Shown: positions 1 through 15,000, counted from the first letter of the stretch. The stretch: 64,000 nt of DNA from Megascapheus bottae (GCA_024803745.1 JANJXV010000010.1:32261525-32325524); one strand, 5' to 3'. The notes: generated from the letters alone by a model not told the origin. Numbers and translations: made by a program.

Positions 1-641
1 GTTCTAATAGACAGGGCTCTGAGGAAGGAGACTAAGTCAACCATATTGCTGCAGACCAGTAAATCCCACATGTGGTAGGTAGAGGAATCTCTTAGGCAGG
101 TCTCTCCAAAATACAGTATATAACAAGTATATAAACCTGAGGTACACATTAGAGCAAGTATCAAACCAATTACGATGAGTGAAAAAGTCAAACATATACT
201 CTATGACTGCAGTAAATCTCTAGATAATGCCACCTGGTCTAATGTGACAGATAACGGATGAGTCATTGGGGTAGAAGGAAGGGCAGAGGAGACGGTGTTG
301 TAAAAGGGCATGAGGACACTTTTGAGGGCTGACAACGGTGTGTTCACTATCGTGACTGACACAATGGCTTTGCAAGTGTATGCCCATGGCAAAACCTATC
401 AAGTTGTATAGTTTGAGTATACTTATATCATTTAAGCCTAACTAATGTGGTTAAAAAATACTCCCTTTTAAACTACTGAGAGATAATAAAAATTTTTAAT
501 AAAGCTACTATAGATTCTCCAGTGCAAATGAATCTAGATTACTGCATACATAGAAATCTGTTTTTCTTTTGCTTTAATAAGTTTATTTTAATTATTTTTA
601 AAAAGAGGTTTCAATTCAATAAATTATTTATGAGTACATCT

Positions 642-884
642 TTTTTTTTCTATTTTGTCAGTCATGGAATTTGAACTCAGGGACTGGGTACTGTCCCTGA
701 GCTCTTTTGCTCAAGGGTAGTGTTCTACTACTTTAAGCCACAGTTCCACTCCTGGTTTTCTGGTGATTAACTGGATGTAAGTTTCTCACTGGAACTTTTA
801 TGCCTGGGATGGTTCTGAACCTTGATTCTCAGATCTCAGCCTCTGGGTAGCTAGGATTTCAAGCATGAACAACCAGCACCCAGC
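642..884 (-). mobile_element. Composite SINE: B1/Alu-like head plus Geo monomer
   Basis: In minus orientation: a head like GCTGGGTGCTGGTGGTTCAT (7SL/B1 pattern) followed by the Geo right monomer also found in IDL-Geo. Confidence 0.75.
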
Positions 885-1064
885 AGCAATGCATCTTGAT
901 AAAATGTCACTCTCCCTCATTCCATCACTCTCCCAAAAGTCTTTATTTTTAAAAGCCTGCATTTGAAGACAGTAGTACAAATACAAATCCCATTATTTTA
1001 CAACAGTATTTTATTAAAACATGTCCTTTTCAAAAGCAATCCAGTCTAGTGCTATAATACTATC

Positions 1065-1290
1065 TACATGGAGGTTGATACCTGACTACTCAGGTTCAAA
1101 GTCAGGACGGAGAGAAAAGTCTATGAGACTCTTCTCTCCAATACATGAGCAGAAAGTTGGAGCTGGAGGTATGGTTCAAGTAGTAGAATTCCAGTCATAA
1201 GCTAAAACACCAAGCATGAGTTAAAGAGCCAAATAGAAGGCTCAGAACTGGTACTGATGGTGTGAGTTCAAGACTCAGTACCAGTACAGA
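1065..1290 (+). mobile_element. Composite SINE, diverged, ending at a (CA)n repeat
   Basis: Degraded head and Geo monomer; its 3' end adjoins the CA microsatellite at 1291-1362. Confidence 0.55.
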
Positions 1291-1315
1291 CACACATGCA
1301 CATGCACATGCACAT

Positions 1316-1362
<47 letters not shown>
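1291..1362 (+). repeat. (CACATG)n/(CA)n microsatellite
   Basis: CACATG units followed by a long CA run. Confidence 0.95.
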
Positions 1363-1366
<4 letters not shown>

Positions 1367-2239
1367 AGTGATTCTGCCTACCTGCCGGTTGGAAATTATA
1401 AAACACAATATACATTTCTTCCGAGTTTAACAGTAAATTATTTTATATTTAAAATAAAAACATCTGAAACAATTCTCCAAGTTGTCTGGGATTGAACAGA
1501 AGCTCCTGATATATTGACAAGGAAATAAATAGAGGAAAAATAATATTTGTACATATGCTACTATGCTTAAGTATTTAGCAGAATGCAGAGATAACTTCCT
1601 AACTCTAAATACACACTTACAAACTGTGAAGAGTGATAGAACAATTATTTCACAGAAAGATGTTTCTATTTTGCTAATATATAGTCTGAAGCAGACATAT
1701 ATTACTTCTGTGATCAAAATGAGCAAAACACCTCTTTCAAAGTTAGTGATTCCCTTCCATGTTCATCTTGGTGTGGCTCTGTTTATCCACTGACATTCCA
1801 AGCATACCATGTTCACAGAAAACTGCTGAAATAGCACAGCCCCTATCTCCACTGCTACTCCAATATCATGCTTTATGTAATAACACAGAAATAAAATAAA
1901 TCTGTAAGTCAATGACAAGCAGAGGAAGAGGGGAAAAAAAGAGAATCAGGGAGGGAATAAGTAGCTGCGAGGTAAGCAAAGGAAAAGGCAGGGGAAGAGA
2001 GGAAGAAGACATAAGACAAAGCCCACAGCTGATTGGTCACATATGTGTGCCTCACTGAGGGTGACACAGACCAACTCAAACACAGTGAGAGACCAGGAAA
2101 GAAACCAGATGAGACTTCCACACAGAATTTATCTCAGTTTGAGAAAAGCTGGAGAGAGAGAACGGGTAAGTCAATGAATACATGCGCCTTTCTAACAACT
2201 CCATTTCCCCAGTCCCAGCTGCCCTCCTCACAGGCCTAC

Positions 2240-2311
2240 CTGCCTCCAGTGTAACATGTCTTGCACAGAAGTGCCGGCAGGATTGTGTGTCCCATACACA
2301 TCCATTCTTGA
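2240..2311 (-). CDS. LIPA: LIPA exon 8
   Basis: 72 bp between TTGTACAG and GTAGGC. It encodes [20 protein letters not shown] then HWRQ. Human exon 8 is also 72 bp; its skipping causes cholesteryl ester storage disease (known). The donor here is a clean G|GTAGG. Exons 9 and 10 were sought in 1-2239 and not found. Confidence 0.88.
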
Positions 2312-5300
2312 CTGTACAATAAACAAAACAAATTAAAGAATGAAAAGTGCATTTAAGGTGATACTTAAAATCAACACATTTTGTCCTTCAAAGAAAAACT
2401 ACAGAGCTACAAACTCAAATAAAAGAGATTAGGATGGAAAAAGAATTCTCTGACTACAAGTATGTCCTATAAAGTATGAATGAGTTTAGAGTGAATGTGG
2501 AACAAGACAGGTTGCAATCACAGACCATTTTTATTCTTTTTGCAGTCCTGAACTTGCAAAATTGTAAATAGCAATCACCATTCCTTTAATAATAATAATA
2601 AAAGTGATCTTACTTTGAAACATTTGCTACAGCCTTTACTCCAGAATTATTGTTGTCTTGACACAGGGTCTGGTAAGTAGCTAAGGCTGCCCTCAAACTT
2701 ATGATCCACATGTCCTAGTGTCTCAAATCCTAGAATAACGAGGGCACAGTGGAGAGAGAACGGGTGCAGGGGGATAGAAAGGTTGCATAATGTCTGGCTT
2801 TTGCCAGTCCTGGGCTTGAGCTCAGGGCCTGAGCGCTGTCCTTGGACTTTCTCAAGGCTAGAGCTCTACCACTTGAGCTTTTTTCTATGTATGTGGTACC
2901 GAGGGATCGAACCCAGGTCTTCATGCATGCTAGGCAAGCACTCTACCACTAGGCCAAACTCCTGGCCCATGGTTTTTAGACTTCTAAACCCTATTTTCAA
3001 AATTTAGCATTACACACTGCATGTAAGTTTATAAAGAAAGGTTATTTCTGGATATATACGTATATAACACATATGTATAAATATATAATATGAATGTGCA
3101 TATATTTACATATGTGAATGTGTTTTGTGTGTGTATATATATATATACACATGGGAATATATGGTGTGCATATATAATGGAAACTCCAAATCTGAACGTA
3201 TTTGTTAGAAGAAATACATAAATCTAGTGGCTTAAATTATGACAGATCCTATATTCAATTCTCCACAGAGCTTTAGTACAGACCATGAAGACAGATGCAA
3301 GTATACCCACTTGCTGAAATCACTCTCGTTCCTCTTGAAAGAAATGCCCTTCAGAACTCTAACAAGGTTATTGCTGTGTCTCCCACATCATCCAAACTAA
3401 GTACATGCAACAAACAAATCCACAGAATAATTAAATCAATTCTTAGTGTCACTACATACCATATTTAAATTCCTCTCATCAAATCCACACAGGAGAAAAA
3501 ACAAATTTCCACAAAGCTCCTTCAAAACGGCATGGGTGCAAAAGTGAGTGCTCAGCCACTTCGTAACTGGATTCTCAGGAAAGAATTCATTGTGTCCAAA
3601 TATGTCCTAAAAAATATAAAGAAACCCAAAATAATCTCAGCATTTCCTGCTGGGGTGGAAGTTTCCCCAACTCCCTACAGAAGCACAGATCCACCAACGT
3701 CTCTACCAAGTAGTTTCAGGAGCAAACTGGAGACCGGGATAGATATGTTGGAAACATAGAACTGGATTTTCAGAGTGAAATAGACAAAATTAAATATGTT
3801 TACAGAGCAGAGATTTACAAAGGGCAAGAGTCAGGAGCCTTGGTCCCTGGGAAACCCCAGTTAGTTTTCTGTGATGGATAGCAGTGACCTCAACACCAGT
3901 ATGAGCCACAGTGAATTTTTTAATAGTGATAAAATGTGTAACGCAAAATTTCCCATTTTAATTTTATGTGTTCAGTTCAGTTGTAGTAAGTATAGCCACA
4001 CTATGGTGCAACAACCACCATTATCCATTCCAAAGGGAACATTCTCAGTCTACTACTCTGAAACTCTGTTCCCATTAATTTCACTGTTTCATCCCTATCC
4101 TTCTGCTCCCATAGTTGTGTGCTTTTTATAAGTCAAGTTGTATGGAAACACAGCCACATAATCTGTTACCACTGGCAGTGTTCATTCTACAAGGGTAGAA
4201 TAGAATTCTTACCAGGTGACCTGTCTAACAGCTTAGAAAAGAAGTTTGTCAAACATTGACCTACAGTCTCCCTAATCAAGTCAGCAAATCTGTGATCAGG
4301 TGCTACCAGGGCAACCATTACATTCTTAAGACATTCAGCATGCAACAGGAAACGGGGACATCTCTTTTTTGTATTCAAATCAAATATATCTCTTGCTCAT
4401 GTCTATCACCTAGACATCCTGTGGGAATGGAAGGCACTTTGGGGGGTTGAATTATGACTCCCTTAAAAAATAAACATAGAGTTCTTAACTGCCACTATTT
4501 TCAAATGGCCTTGCTCAGAGATACGGTCTTTATTAGAAGAATCAAGTGAAAATAGAGACCTTAAGGAAAGGGGAATTTTGGACATGCAGACAGATAGGCA
4601 GAGAGGGAAACACCAGGGGCAGAGGAAGGAAGAAATGGGCATGACGCTTCCACCAACAGGAATGGCCAGAGATTGCCAACAACTATCAATAGGGAGAGAC
4701 ATGGAACAGATTTGTCCTCATAGCTCTAGCAAACAAGTGGGCATATAAGTATAAACGGGTAGACCTGGAAATGGCAAGTACCACCTGCATCAGATTTGAT
4801 AAGTACAGTGTCCTTTCACAACCTAGATAACACAGGGCAATCACGGGTACAGTGACCGAGAATGAGGTTTTTGTCTGCAAACATTACACTCTTTTAGTCC
4901 AAACTTCCCTTTTATAAGTAATAGTAGTACACCCTAAAATAATGATCAGAAGCATACTAAGATAAATGTACAAGCCAGTGACAGGTGTGTATAATCATTA
5001 TCCAGGGTTATGCACTGGTACATAATTGGATTGTTAGACTTTAGATAGGACTGGTAATACAGTAGGTTGCCACCAGTATAATAGGTTGCACTGTGACTTC
5101 ACCAAGTGACAGGAAATGTTCAGCTCTACTACGATCTGACAGGGGCACGACCCAACAAGTCATCCCATAATGAATGAAAGCACATTACATGCTGTATGAC
5201 CATGTTCTTCCTGGACAAGATTTCATGTGTGTGCATATGTGTGTATAGATGTATGAAACATCTAATGCAAGAATAAAGGGCCTGCTGTTTTCAGGGGGTT

Positions 5301-8300
5301 TAAAATACCTTCTCATGAATGTAGTTCCCTCTTTGAATAGAACTTGGGGCAGCAAAGCTAAGGGTGAGGGCTGTTGTGTTTGGTGGCCATATTGGAAAAT
5401 ATAATTAAACACTATGTTTACATCATCTTCCTTTGCTTAGGAGTGGGCCCATAGAAATGGCTCATACATTATCTCCCATCTTCCACCCACTGTTAAGCTC
5501 TGCTCATGTTTAAATTACATTGTCTCTATAGTGGATAGAGAGCTGGACTAGCACTAAGCTATGAGCACCCATAGCTGCAGGATTTACAAATGCTGTGCCT
5601 CCACTATCCCCCAGGCATAGCAAGTAGGGGTGAAAGAAAGATGAAAGACTCATTGCTAAGCAAAGAGCAAGCACAGAGAACAACAGCAGAGTCTTCCTCC
5701 ATGGAATTGGGCTTCAAGTCTGAACAGGAATGAGGAGGGGAAAGATGGGGACAAGCCATGTACCTCAATGAACATATCGGGGATGATTTCTAACTTGGTT
5801 AGAGGGCTGGAACTGAAATCCAGTGAAACCACAGGAGCCAAGGCAAAGAACATTTTGACTTTTTTGGCCAGCTCAGGAATCTGTGAAAATCCTATAAAAC
5901 CTGTAGGAACAAAAGGAAGATAAGAGGAATCCCATTTTCTAGAACTTTCTTCTCAGAAAGGCAGGAGAGATCAAGAATTATGTGAGAGGCCCTAGAGAAG
6001 CAAGCTAGAACAGTGCAGAGACACCGCTCTGAGGAGGCAGAGCATCTAAACAAGGCCCTGGCCAACTGCAACTATGGAACTAGAAAATCACTAGAAAAGC
6101 ACTTTGCTAAGTGCTTTTTTTCTGAGTCTAGACTTAGAAATGCATAGGAAGAAATCCAGGATGGAAGAACCACAAAATGTTTCCATTTTTCTTTAATAAA
6201 GTGCACTGTAAGTCTGTAACATTTCAAGAGCTCTTCTCTAAATCCCTTGAATCCCCAGACCCTCCCTATTCCTAATTCACAGACCACCCAAACAGACACC
6301 TATCACCCAGAGTTCAACCATTTAGACTCTTCTTGCTTTAAAATATTATTTACTTCTTACAACTTGGCCTCAGAATGTTACTTTAGAAAACACTGGAACA
6401 ATGGCCACAAGTAAACTAGCCAGGAAAGAAGAAATATAAATGGAGAAGGATGTCCAGTTCCATTTTCCTGAAGGTGGGGAAATTTAACCAAATATATCAC
6501 AATGACTAAAAGCCTTCATAGCTCTCATAGTAGTTGGCCTCGTGTGAATGTATTGTGAAGAGATCACATGATATGAAGACACAGGTGCTAGCACTAAACA
6601 CTAAAGAGGAGAATTTGTTGAATTATAAGGCAGGTCCTGAGAATTTCATTAGAGAAATGTGCTTGTCAGAATGATGGGCAATTTGTATTTTCTTTAAACT
6701 TTAATGTTTCTAAAACATACTCACTTTATGATCAATGTAACATAAAATGTAAATGTAGCTTTTAAAAAACTGTAAATACAGTATAACCTGTCAGACATGT
6801 ATCCTACTGAAATTACACTTCTTTTTTTCCTCCTCTCTCCTTATTTACTTATTTATTTGATTACTCAGATGTTATATACTGGGGATAATGCAAAGCTTTG
6901 CAGAAGCTAAGCAAGTTATCTATTACTCAGGCACATACCCAAGACCTCCACCGAACTTTACAAGTTCGCACATCTCCTGGTTTCCATTTTGAAGTCTCTG
7001 ACCTTAGAAAACTTCCCTTTCTTCTACCCCCTCACATCCTTATATTGCTTAACTGGAAAAATAACTAAAAGGATGTGACTCACATTAATTCTTTCAAATT
7101 TAAAAGAACTTACATCTATCATCGTTGGCAACTTATACCAAAAATCTGAATTTCCAATTAAGATCAAGTATCAAACTCCTCTCCCCTTTCCATGATTTCT
7201 GCTTGACATGTTAAAAAGGCATTACATTTGAAGTGACTTGCATGTATTTCTCTTTTGAAAGCCAATGTAATCTCAGTAGAATAGCCCAGTAGTATGATTG
7301 TTCACTTCTTGTCCTTACTGCATACATACCGATGGTGGTGCCTTGAGAATGACCCACGTAATACAACTGTTCTTGACCAGTTTTACTCAGAATATAGTCA
7401 ATGGAAGCTGGGAGATCATATTTTGCCATCTCATCAAAACTATAACCCAAAAACAAACAAGAACTCAGTCACGGAACTGATACATAAACAGAAGACGATC
7501 CAAATACTAAGCTTGGAACTTGAGTTGTCACATACTGAGCTGGGTAAGCCAGCGCTGATCTGAAGAAATGAACATTACCCAGGATGACAGAAACATCCCC
7601 CGATTCCATTCCATATGGGCCTCTCAAACAGAACTATTACTCTAGCCTTCCCTGTATACTGTCTGAGAAGCTACACTTGGCTTCATCCATGTGGGTACAT
7701 GAAGTTGTAGTTGTTTAGTCACATTATATTATGACAATAGACCACACTCTCACTGTCTATTTATGACAATGATCACTGGCATTTGAGTAGATTACAGATT
7801 TTCACTATGGCAAACAGGTGACAAAAAAAACACATTCTGATACATGCCTTTTGGTAGAAATTCTTATTCTTGAGTTTCATGTCCGTAGAGGGGCTCTGGT
7901 TGTATAAATGGATACCCAGAATTCTGACCTTTAAAACTTCAGACATCAGCTGAGACCCAAAACTAGGTAAGTAGGTATATGAGTGTGTGTGAGTGTGTGT
8001 GTATGTGTGTGTGTGTATGTGTGTGTTTATGTATGTGTAGCATCATGGCAAGAACTAAAACTTTCAAAAGACACTGGTCTCGGGCCAGGAGTTTGCCCTA
8101 GTGGTAGAGTGCTTGCTTAGCATGCATGAAGACCCGGGTTCAATTCCTTGGTACCACATACTTAGAAAAAGCCAGAAGTGGTGCTGAGGCTCAAGTGGTA
8201 GAGTTCTAGCCTTGAGAAAAATCCAAGGACAGTGCTCAGGCCCTGAGCTTAAGCCCAAGACTGGGAAAAAAAAAAAGACACCAATCTCTTCTCTCATACA

Positions 8301-9248
8301 ACTTCACAGTAATTCATGGATGGCCTCTTCTGCTGAATTCTTGTGTATCTACCTGTTGTTTAAGCGTTAGAGAAATAATCCCAAGTCATAATCAACTGCA
8401 ATGTACCTGAAAGCCCAGAATTCATCCTGAGAAACGGAGAGAGTCTTGTGTTTCCGAGACCACGTGTTTCCTCTGCTGTTCCCCATCCACACATCAAAGC
8501 CGGCATCGGCAAGGATGAAGCCCAGGCTGTTGGTGTCGATGTTTGCGACCCAGTTACTGGAATCGGCTAACAAACCATGCTGAAGATAGACAACTGGTTT
8601 GGGATCTGAAAAACATTCAGGTTTAAAGATGGTAACTATAAATTTTCAAAATAAACATGATATCTTGATGAATGCAATATTGTTTCATAGCATATCAAAA
8701 CAAAAAAATGAAATTAAAATATTCAGGTACAGCTGGGCACCAGTGGTTCATACCTATAATCCTAGCTACTCAGGAGGCTGATACCTGAGATTTGTGGCTC
8801 AAAGCCCACCAAGGCAGAAAAGTCCCTGTGCAACATTTACCTGCAATTAACCACTCAAAGGCTGGATGTGGTGTGTGGCTCAAATGGTAGAAGCCTAAGA
8901 CTTGAGCACATACAGGCTCAGGGACAGTACCCAGGCCCTGAGTTCAAGACCCATAACTGAGAAAAAAGTGGTATTTTGCATGTAGATAACACTAGAGGGT
9001 TTTTTTGGGGGGGGGAGTCCTGGGGTTTAAACTCGGCTTGGATACTACCCTTGAGCTTCTTTTGCTCAGGTCTAGCACTCCACTACTTGAGCCACAGCAA
9101 AACTTCTGGCTTTTTCTGTGTATGTGGTACTGAGGAATTGAACCCAAGGTTTCATGTATGCTAGGCAAGCACTCTACCACTAAACCACATTCCCAGCCCC
9201 AAGACATTTTTTAAACAATACTATCGAGGTTGGATCAAAATTGAACAG

Positions 9249-9280
<32 letters not shown>

Positions 9281-10121
9281 TGTGTGTGTGTGTGTGTGTG
9301 TGTGTTGTGTGTTTTTCTAGGACTCCAATTCAGGGGCTGGTTGCTCTCCCTTAGCTTTTTCACTCAAGGATAATGCTCTGCTACTTGAGCCACAGCTCCA
9401 ATTCCAGCTTATTTTCAGTTAACTGAAGATAAGGATGTCATGGACTTTCCTGTCTGGACTGGCACTGAATCAGGATCCTCAGATATCTGCCTCCTCTGTA
9501 GCTAGGAGTACAGGTGTGAGTCACCAGTATTTGACTTAAGTCTGGACTGTTTTAGCATGTCTGGAAACAAGCATTAATGTAATCATCCAACTGTTCTTAA
9601 GAATATACAATGTTTTTACAATTTGCTTTAGTAACTGTATATCACACAATTACTTAGAAGAAAATAAGTCAAACAAACAAACAAAAAAAGGTTGTACATG
9701 TCAGGCACTGGCAATCCCAGGTACCCATGGAGCTAATGTGAGGATTGAGGTTCAAAAGCCAGCTTGAGCAGACAAGTCTGTGAGGCTCTCTCTCAAATTA
9801 AAAATGCTGGACTCAAGAAATAGGGCACCAGCCATTGAGCAGGTAAGACAAGCAAGTTCGAGACATGTGGCAAAAAGAACAAACAAGTAGTGCACAGAAA
9901 TGAGATACCACTATATATCTAAACAGCTAAAATCTGAAAACACCACCAACTGCTAGTAAGGATGTGATGTAGAATAATACCAACTCACATTATTGCTGGT
10001 AAGAGCGAAAATGGTAGAGCTACACTGCAAGTAGCCTGGTCATTTCTTACAAAGGTAAGCATACTCTTATCACACAATTTTATTTTCATGCTCTTTGACA
10101 CCTCACTAAAAATAGCTGAAT

Positions 10122-10155
<34 letters not shown>

Positions 10156-11963
10156 ATACAGAAACCTGCAAGTGGTAACCTTATAGGAACTCTAAAATTT
10201 GCAAAAATAAATAAATAAACAAACAAATAAATGTTGTATTTCCATAAGTAAATCACTAAAGAAGTACATCCAGATAACAGTGAAATCTAACTCTAAAAGA
10301 TAAGAGTTTTTCATGAGAAGGGGTATCAATGTATGAGAAGTAATGTACCTTCTATGTGGCAAATATAACTGTAACTCCTCTATACATTACAATAAAAATC
10401 AAGATATATATATATAATAAAACAAAAAATTAAGTTTTCAAGATTCCATATTGCCAAGTGAAAAAGCCACTCTGAAAGGTTACAGACCATATATATATAT
10501 GAAAACTTAGAGAGATGCTTAAAAAAACACTACTGGTTATCAGGTGTTGGGGAAAAAGACAGAATAAACAGGCAGAGCAGAGAAAAATTTCAAAACAGTG
10601 AAACTACGAAGGTATGTATGATACCACAGTAGTAGATAAATGTCATTATGTAGTGTTCCAATCCACAGAATAGACTGAGAGTGACCCTTAATGTAAATTT
10701 GGGTGACAAGAAAAATCTGTCAATTTAAATTTAGCAATTATAACAAATACCTAATGGAAAGATATTGATAAAAGGGGAGACATGGAAAATCTCAGCCTAT
10801 TGATATTTATAGTAGCTCTATTCAGAATTGTCAACATTTGGAAATCCTTCAGCTTATCAATGTTGCTGTGAGCCTAAAACTTCTCTAAAAATATAAAGCT
10901 AACAAAAACTATTAAGGGTGACATGGAACAAGATATATGTATTCACGGACTGCTTTGTTAAATGGTAACTCTTTATACAACCCTTTATGATAAATTTTTA
11001 AAAGTTAAGTTGAAGGCTCACTTTTTAATCCTAGCTACTCCTAGCTTAATCCTAGAAGCTGGGAGCTGAGGTATTAGGTCTAAACTGTCAGATTATCTTG
11101 AGGCCACATAGCAGTACCTTGATTCACTAATACGCAGGCCTTAAACAGGCTCTCTGTCTTCAGTGAGAGTTCTCATTCAGCTCCAGAAAGAAGAAAAGGT
11201 AAGTATTACAAAAAGATTGTATTTCTGAGCATCAGACTGACAACAATTCCTCTCAGTGTCCTGATAGGATGGTCAGTGAGCCTCCTTCCTCAGCCTTCCT
11301 GGAGGGCAACAATTACAAGCATGCACTGGGTACCTAGTGAGTTTCTGCTTTTCATGGAGTCTCTGAAGAAAAATTTTACTAGAAACTATAGAAGATTTCT
11401 CTATAAACTATAGAACAAAGGTTTCTGCATACAGATATCTGGCCTTCCTCTAGCCATTTCATAGCAACCCAACAGCATTCCCCTAAAACAAACTTCATGT
11501 GGAAATCAACTGAGGTGCTTATAAAACACACATTCCTCACCCCACAACTCTGGAAGCACTTGTTTTTTGACAAGCCCCCACAGCTCTTCTGAACAAGCCC
11601 ATCCACAGCCATTTACCAAAGAGGAAGTTGGCCATCTGCTCTGTGGAGCTGGCCCAGAGAGAAGTATGCATGCTTTACACTGGACACATCCCTGAGGCGA
11701 CTTCTCCCCCAGGGCCTCTTCCTCCAGGATCACTAAAGACAGATGTGGCGGTGAGGGGTGTGGCATGCTTGAGACTCTGGGTTCATGGTCCCACAGAAAA
11801 CTAAAAATTAATAAGCTTCTATTTACCCAAAGAAGGAGGCTACTTAATGAAGTTTTACAGTCCAATTCTCTTTTATAGAGTTTTCTTTTTTTAAAAAAAA
11901 GCTGAAACACTTTTGTCTTAGTTTTTTACAACAAAGTAAAAAAATACTAGAAATGAATAAGTG

Positions 11964-12027
<64 letters not shown>

Positions 12028-15000
12028 CAATTGTGCTTCTAGGTAAAGACTTAGGTTGAAGAGCCCAAATCTTAGAGGCCTTTCTTGTTGCACATCTTAT
12101 GGTAAAAAGGTGGAAGGGAAAACTCAAGCACATAGGAAAAAAAAGAAAGAAAAAAATACTCAAAGCAAAACAGCCAAACCTTTCATTCATTGAATAATTC
12201 CCCCACCATGAGCATTAGTCATTGGTGACTGACTATGTAGCATATGAATTTTGTAAGACACATTTAAACCTCAGCAACTACAAACAAATATCCTTGGGAG
12301 GAAGCCTCGTCCCTGGTAGGAATGCCTCAGTCTCTCTGGAGGAAGCAAGTATCCAGGAACCTGTACAACAGAAGCCCATCCAATGCATACATTTTCCATC
12401 CTTTATCAGGGACATCTCGGCAGTCCCATAGCCCGAAAAGGGAAGGGGAACTATAAATCTTACTTTCCTCATCTATAAAACAGGAGGGAGTATCCTTCTG
12501 TCTCCCAGTGTGTGAGTCTCTGAATCAGAGGAGCACAATACTACGAGAAACAATCAGAAAGATGTGCAACCTTTGTCAGTGTTTAGACTGACATGCTCAT
12601 TCTAGTCACCCTTCCTGGGTGACCCCAAGAAGGAATGCAAAGGAGTCAAGGAGTTGTCAAAGACATTGTTAGGCAACAGAATGCAACATCCTGGCCTGTC
12701 TCATTCACAGCGTGGCTCATAGCATCTGATATGCCTTGCACGAGATGCACATATGAAAAAAGTAATGAGTAATGCCATACAGCAGCTCTCTCTCCATTCC
12801 AAGGTATCACTTCCTGTAGTTTCAGTCAGCCACACTCTCAGAAAGTATAAAACTGAAAATTCCAGAAATGAAATGATTAATAAGACTCAAATTATGCACC
12901 ATGGTAAGTGGCATGATGAAATTCAGATCTATCCTGCTCTACTCACCCATGATGTGAATGGTCCCTGTCTGTCATGTTCACATTGTGTAAGCTCCCCTCC
13001 CATGAGTGGCTGGGGGACTGTAGATCCACTCTTGGGGACCCTAGCACTTGTGCATATGTAACCTCATTCTATTTCATTGTAGTACTCAAAGCAAAAGAGT
13101 AGCAGTGCTGGAAATGTATACCACTCCATTTTATTATTATGGCTGCAAATTTTCTTTACTGTCCTTAATTTTTAAATTAAACTTTATCATGTCTACAGAT
13201 GTTTGGGGGGGGGAACAACATAGTGAATGTAGAGTTCATTCAGTACAAACAGAGTTTAGCATCCACTGTCAGGGAGGGATGTCTTAGAATGTGTCTCCCA
13301 CTCATAAGGAGAAAAAATAAAAAGGGAAAATATTAAATAATTACTCACACAGAGAAAGATATATGCCACACACACTACATGCCCTTCCTGGGGCACTGTC
13401 TTGTGCCTTGCTATGTAGTCACAAAAGGGCTGGGCCACTTACATTATTTTTCTTGCCTTGGTGACAAGTAAACCTGCCTGTTGTTTGTGTTTTTTATTCT
13501 ATGTATTTTACTATGAAGACTATCACAACCAGAACGTCTGTGTTGGCTGAATAATAAGCTAGCTAAAGAGTAAGATCCTCATGAGATTAGTTTGTTCAAT
13601 ACTTCTTGTACAAGGATATATTGATAAACTCAAGAAACACTAAATTTTTTTTGACTGACCAGACTGATTACACAATGACCTGATCATCTTTGACCTTGGC
13701 TAGCTAGGTCATTGGGAAAATAAAAGTGTTGATTTAGAATAGAAGATCCAGATTTTTTAATATCCACTAAGGGAGTGTGTTTAAAAAATACAATCTCTCC
13801 AAATTATTGACCCAAGGAGAAATTGAAGATCCTCTATTGCAATGCCATGACTTCTGGCAATAAGGCTAAGCAAACAAAAACAAAACCACTTCCCTACAAA
13901 TGATTGATTTCTGAATTCAGTTCCCCTGAGGAGTCTGCAAAGAGCAAGAGTCATTCAACAGTTGAAGGAAAGATTGCTTAACAGTACAGAACAGAACAGA
14001 AAGTATTTGCTGATTGCAGCTGAGGGCCACCTTTGGGTAGATGAGGGCTAAAGGTTGAGATAACAGCTAGCCTAGAGCAAGAACATGAGCAGGTACTTCA
14101 TCCAGGAAACCCAGAAGAGTTTAGTGTGGGAAAAAAATCATATCATCATAGCTGGGCTTCAAGGAACTTTCTCTTACAAAACCATGTAGCACTGACAAAA
14201 ATAGGAAGACTGGAAAGGAGTAGCTTACAAAGGGCAGAAATGCCAGTTGGTGCTGCTGAGTATTCACACAAAAGCTAACCCTAAGTAAAGATCTGTATGC
14301 TATTAGAGTAGCTGACTGTAATAGGATTGAAAGATGCTCACTAGTTGGCTAATAATGCATGCTCCCCAAGAAATGTGGCCCAAATAAAGAACTCACATCT
14401 AACATATCTTATTGAAATAAGACAATTGTATGGTACATAGATATACCAAGATGGTAGTAGTGCTGATGGCAATATTTTCTGAATATTAAATCTTTCTTAA
14501 AAACATAAACAGCCAAGCAAGGTGTATCTTGCCAGTAATCCTAGTTAGTTGTGATGCTGAGACGTAGTGGATCTCTGTTCAAAGCCTTGAGATTCTATTT
14601 CTGATTAGTCAGCAAAATGACAAACTGGAGTTTTGGCTCAAGTAATAGAGCACCAGCCATGAACAAATGAGATGAGCACAAGCAAGAGAGGGAGAGTCCA
14701 CAAGCTCTGAGTTCTACCCCCATAATGGGGATGTGGGGAAATAAAATAAGAAACAATGAATAAGCTGGGCACTGGTGGCATATGCCTGGAATCCTAACTA
14801 TTAGGGAGTCTGACATCTGAGCATCAGCAGCTCAAATCCAGCCTAGGCAGAAAGTCCCCATGAGACTCTTATCTATAACTAAGCACTCATAAAATGAAAC
14901 TGGGGTTGTGGCTTAAAGTGGCAGAGTATGAGCCTTAAGCAAAAAGTTTATGGTCAGAGCCAGGGCCCTGAGTTCAAGCCCCCTAATCCACAAAAAGATA

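Noticed and set aside
1262..1495. Frame with His-Thr repeats
   Set aside because: Translation of the CA microsatellite.
1..2239. Search for LIPA exons 9 and 10
   Set aside because: No match to the conserved end of the lipase (catalytic Asp and His regions); they must lie outside the window.
8081..8160. tRNA gene (tRNA-Ala-like boxes)
   Set aside because: The A and B boxes belong to the ID-like monomer of a SINE; the same sequence recurs about ten times in the window.
11506..11910. 134-codon minus-strand frame in LIPA intron 3
   Set aside because: No recognised domain or homologue, low-quality start, and no splice context; probably chance.
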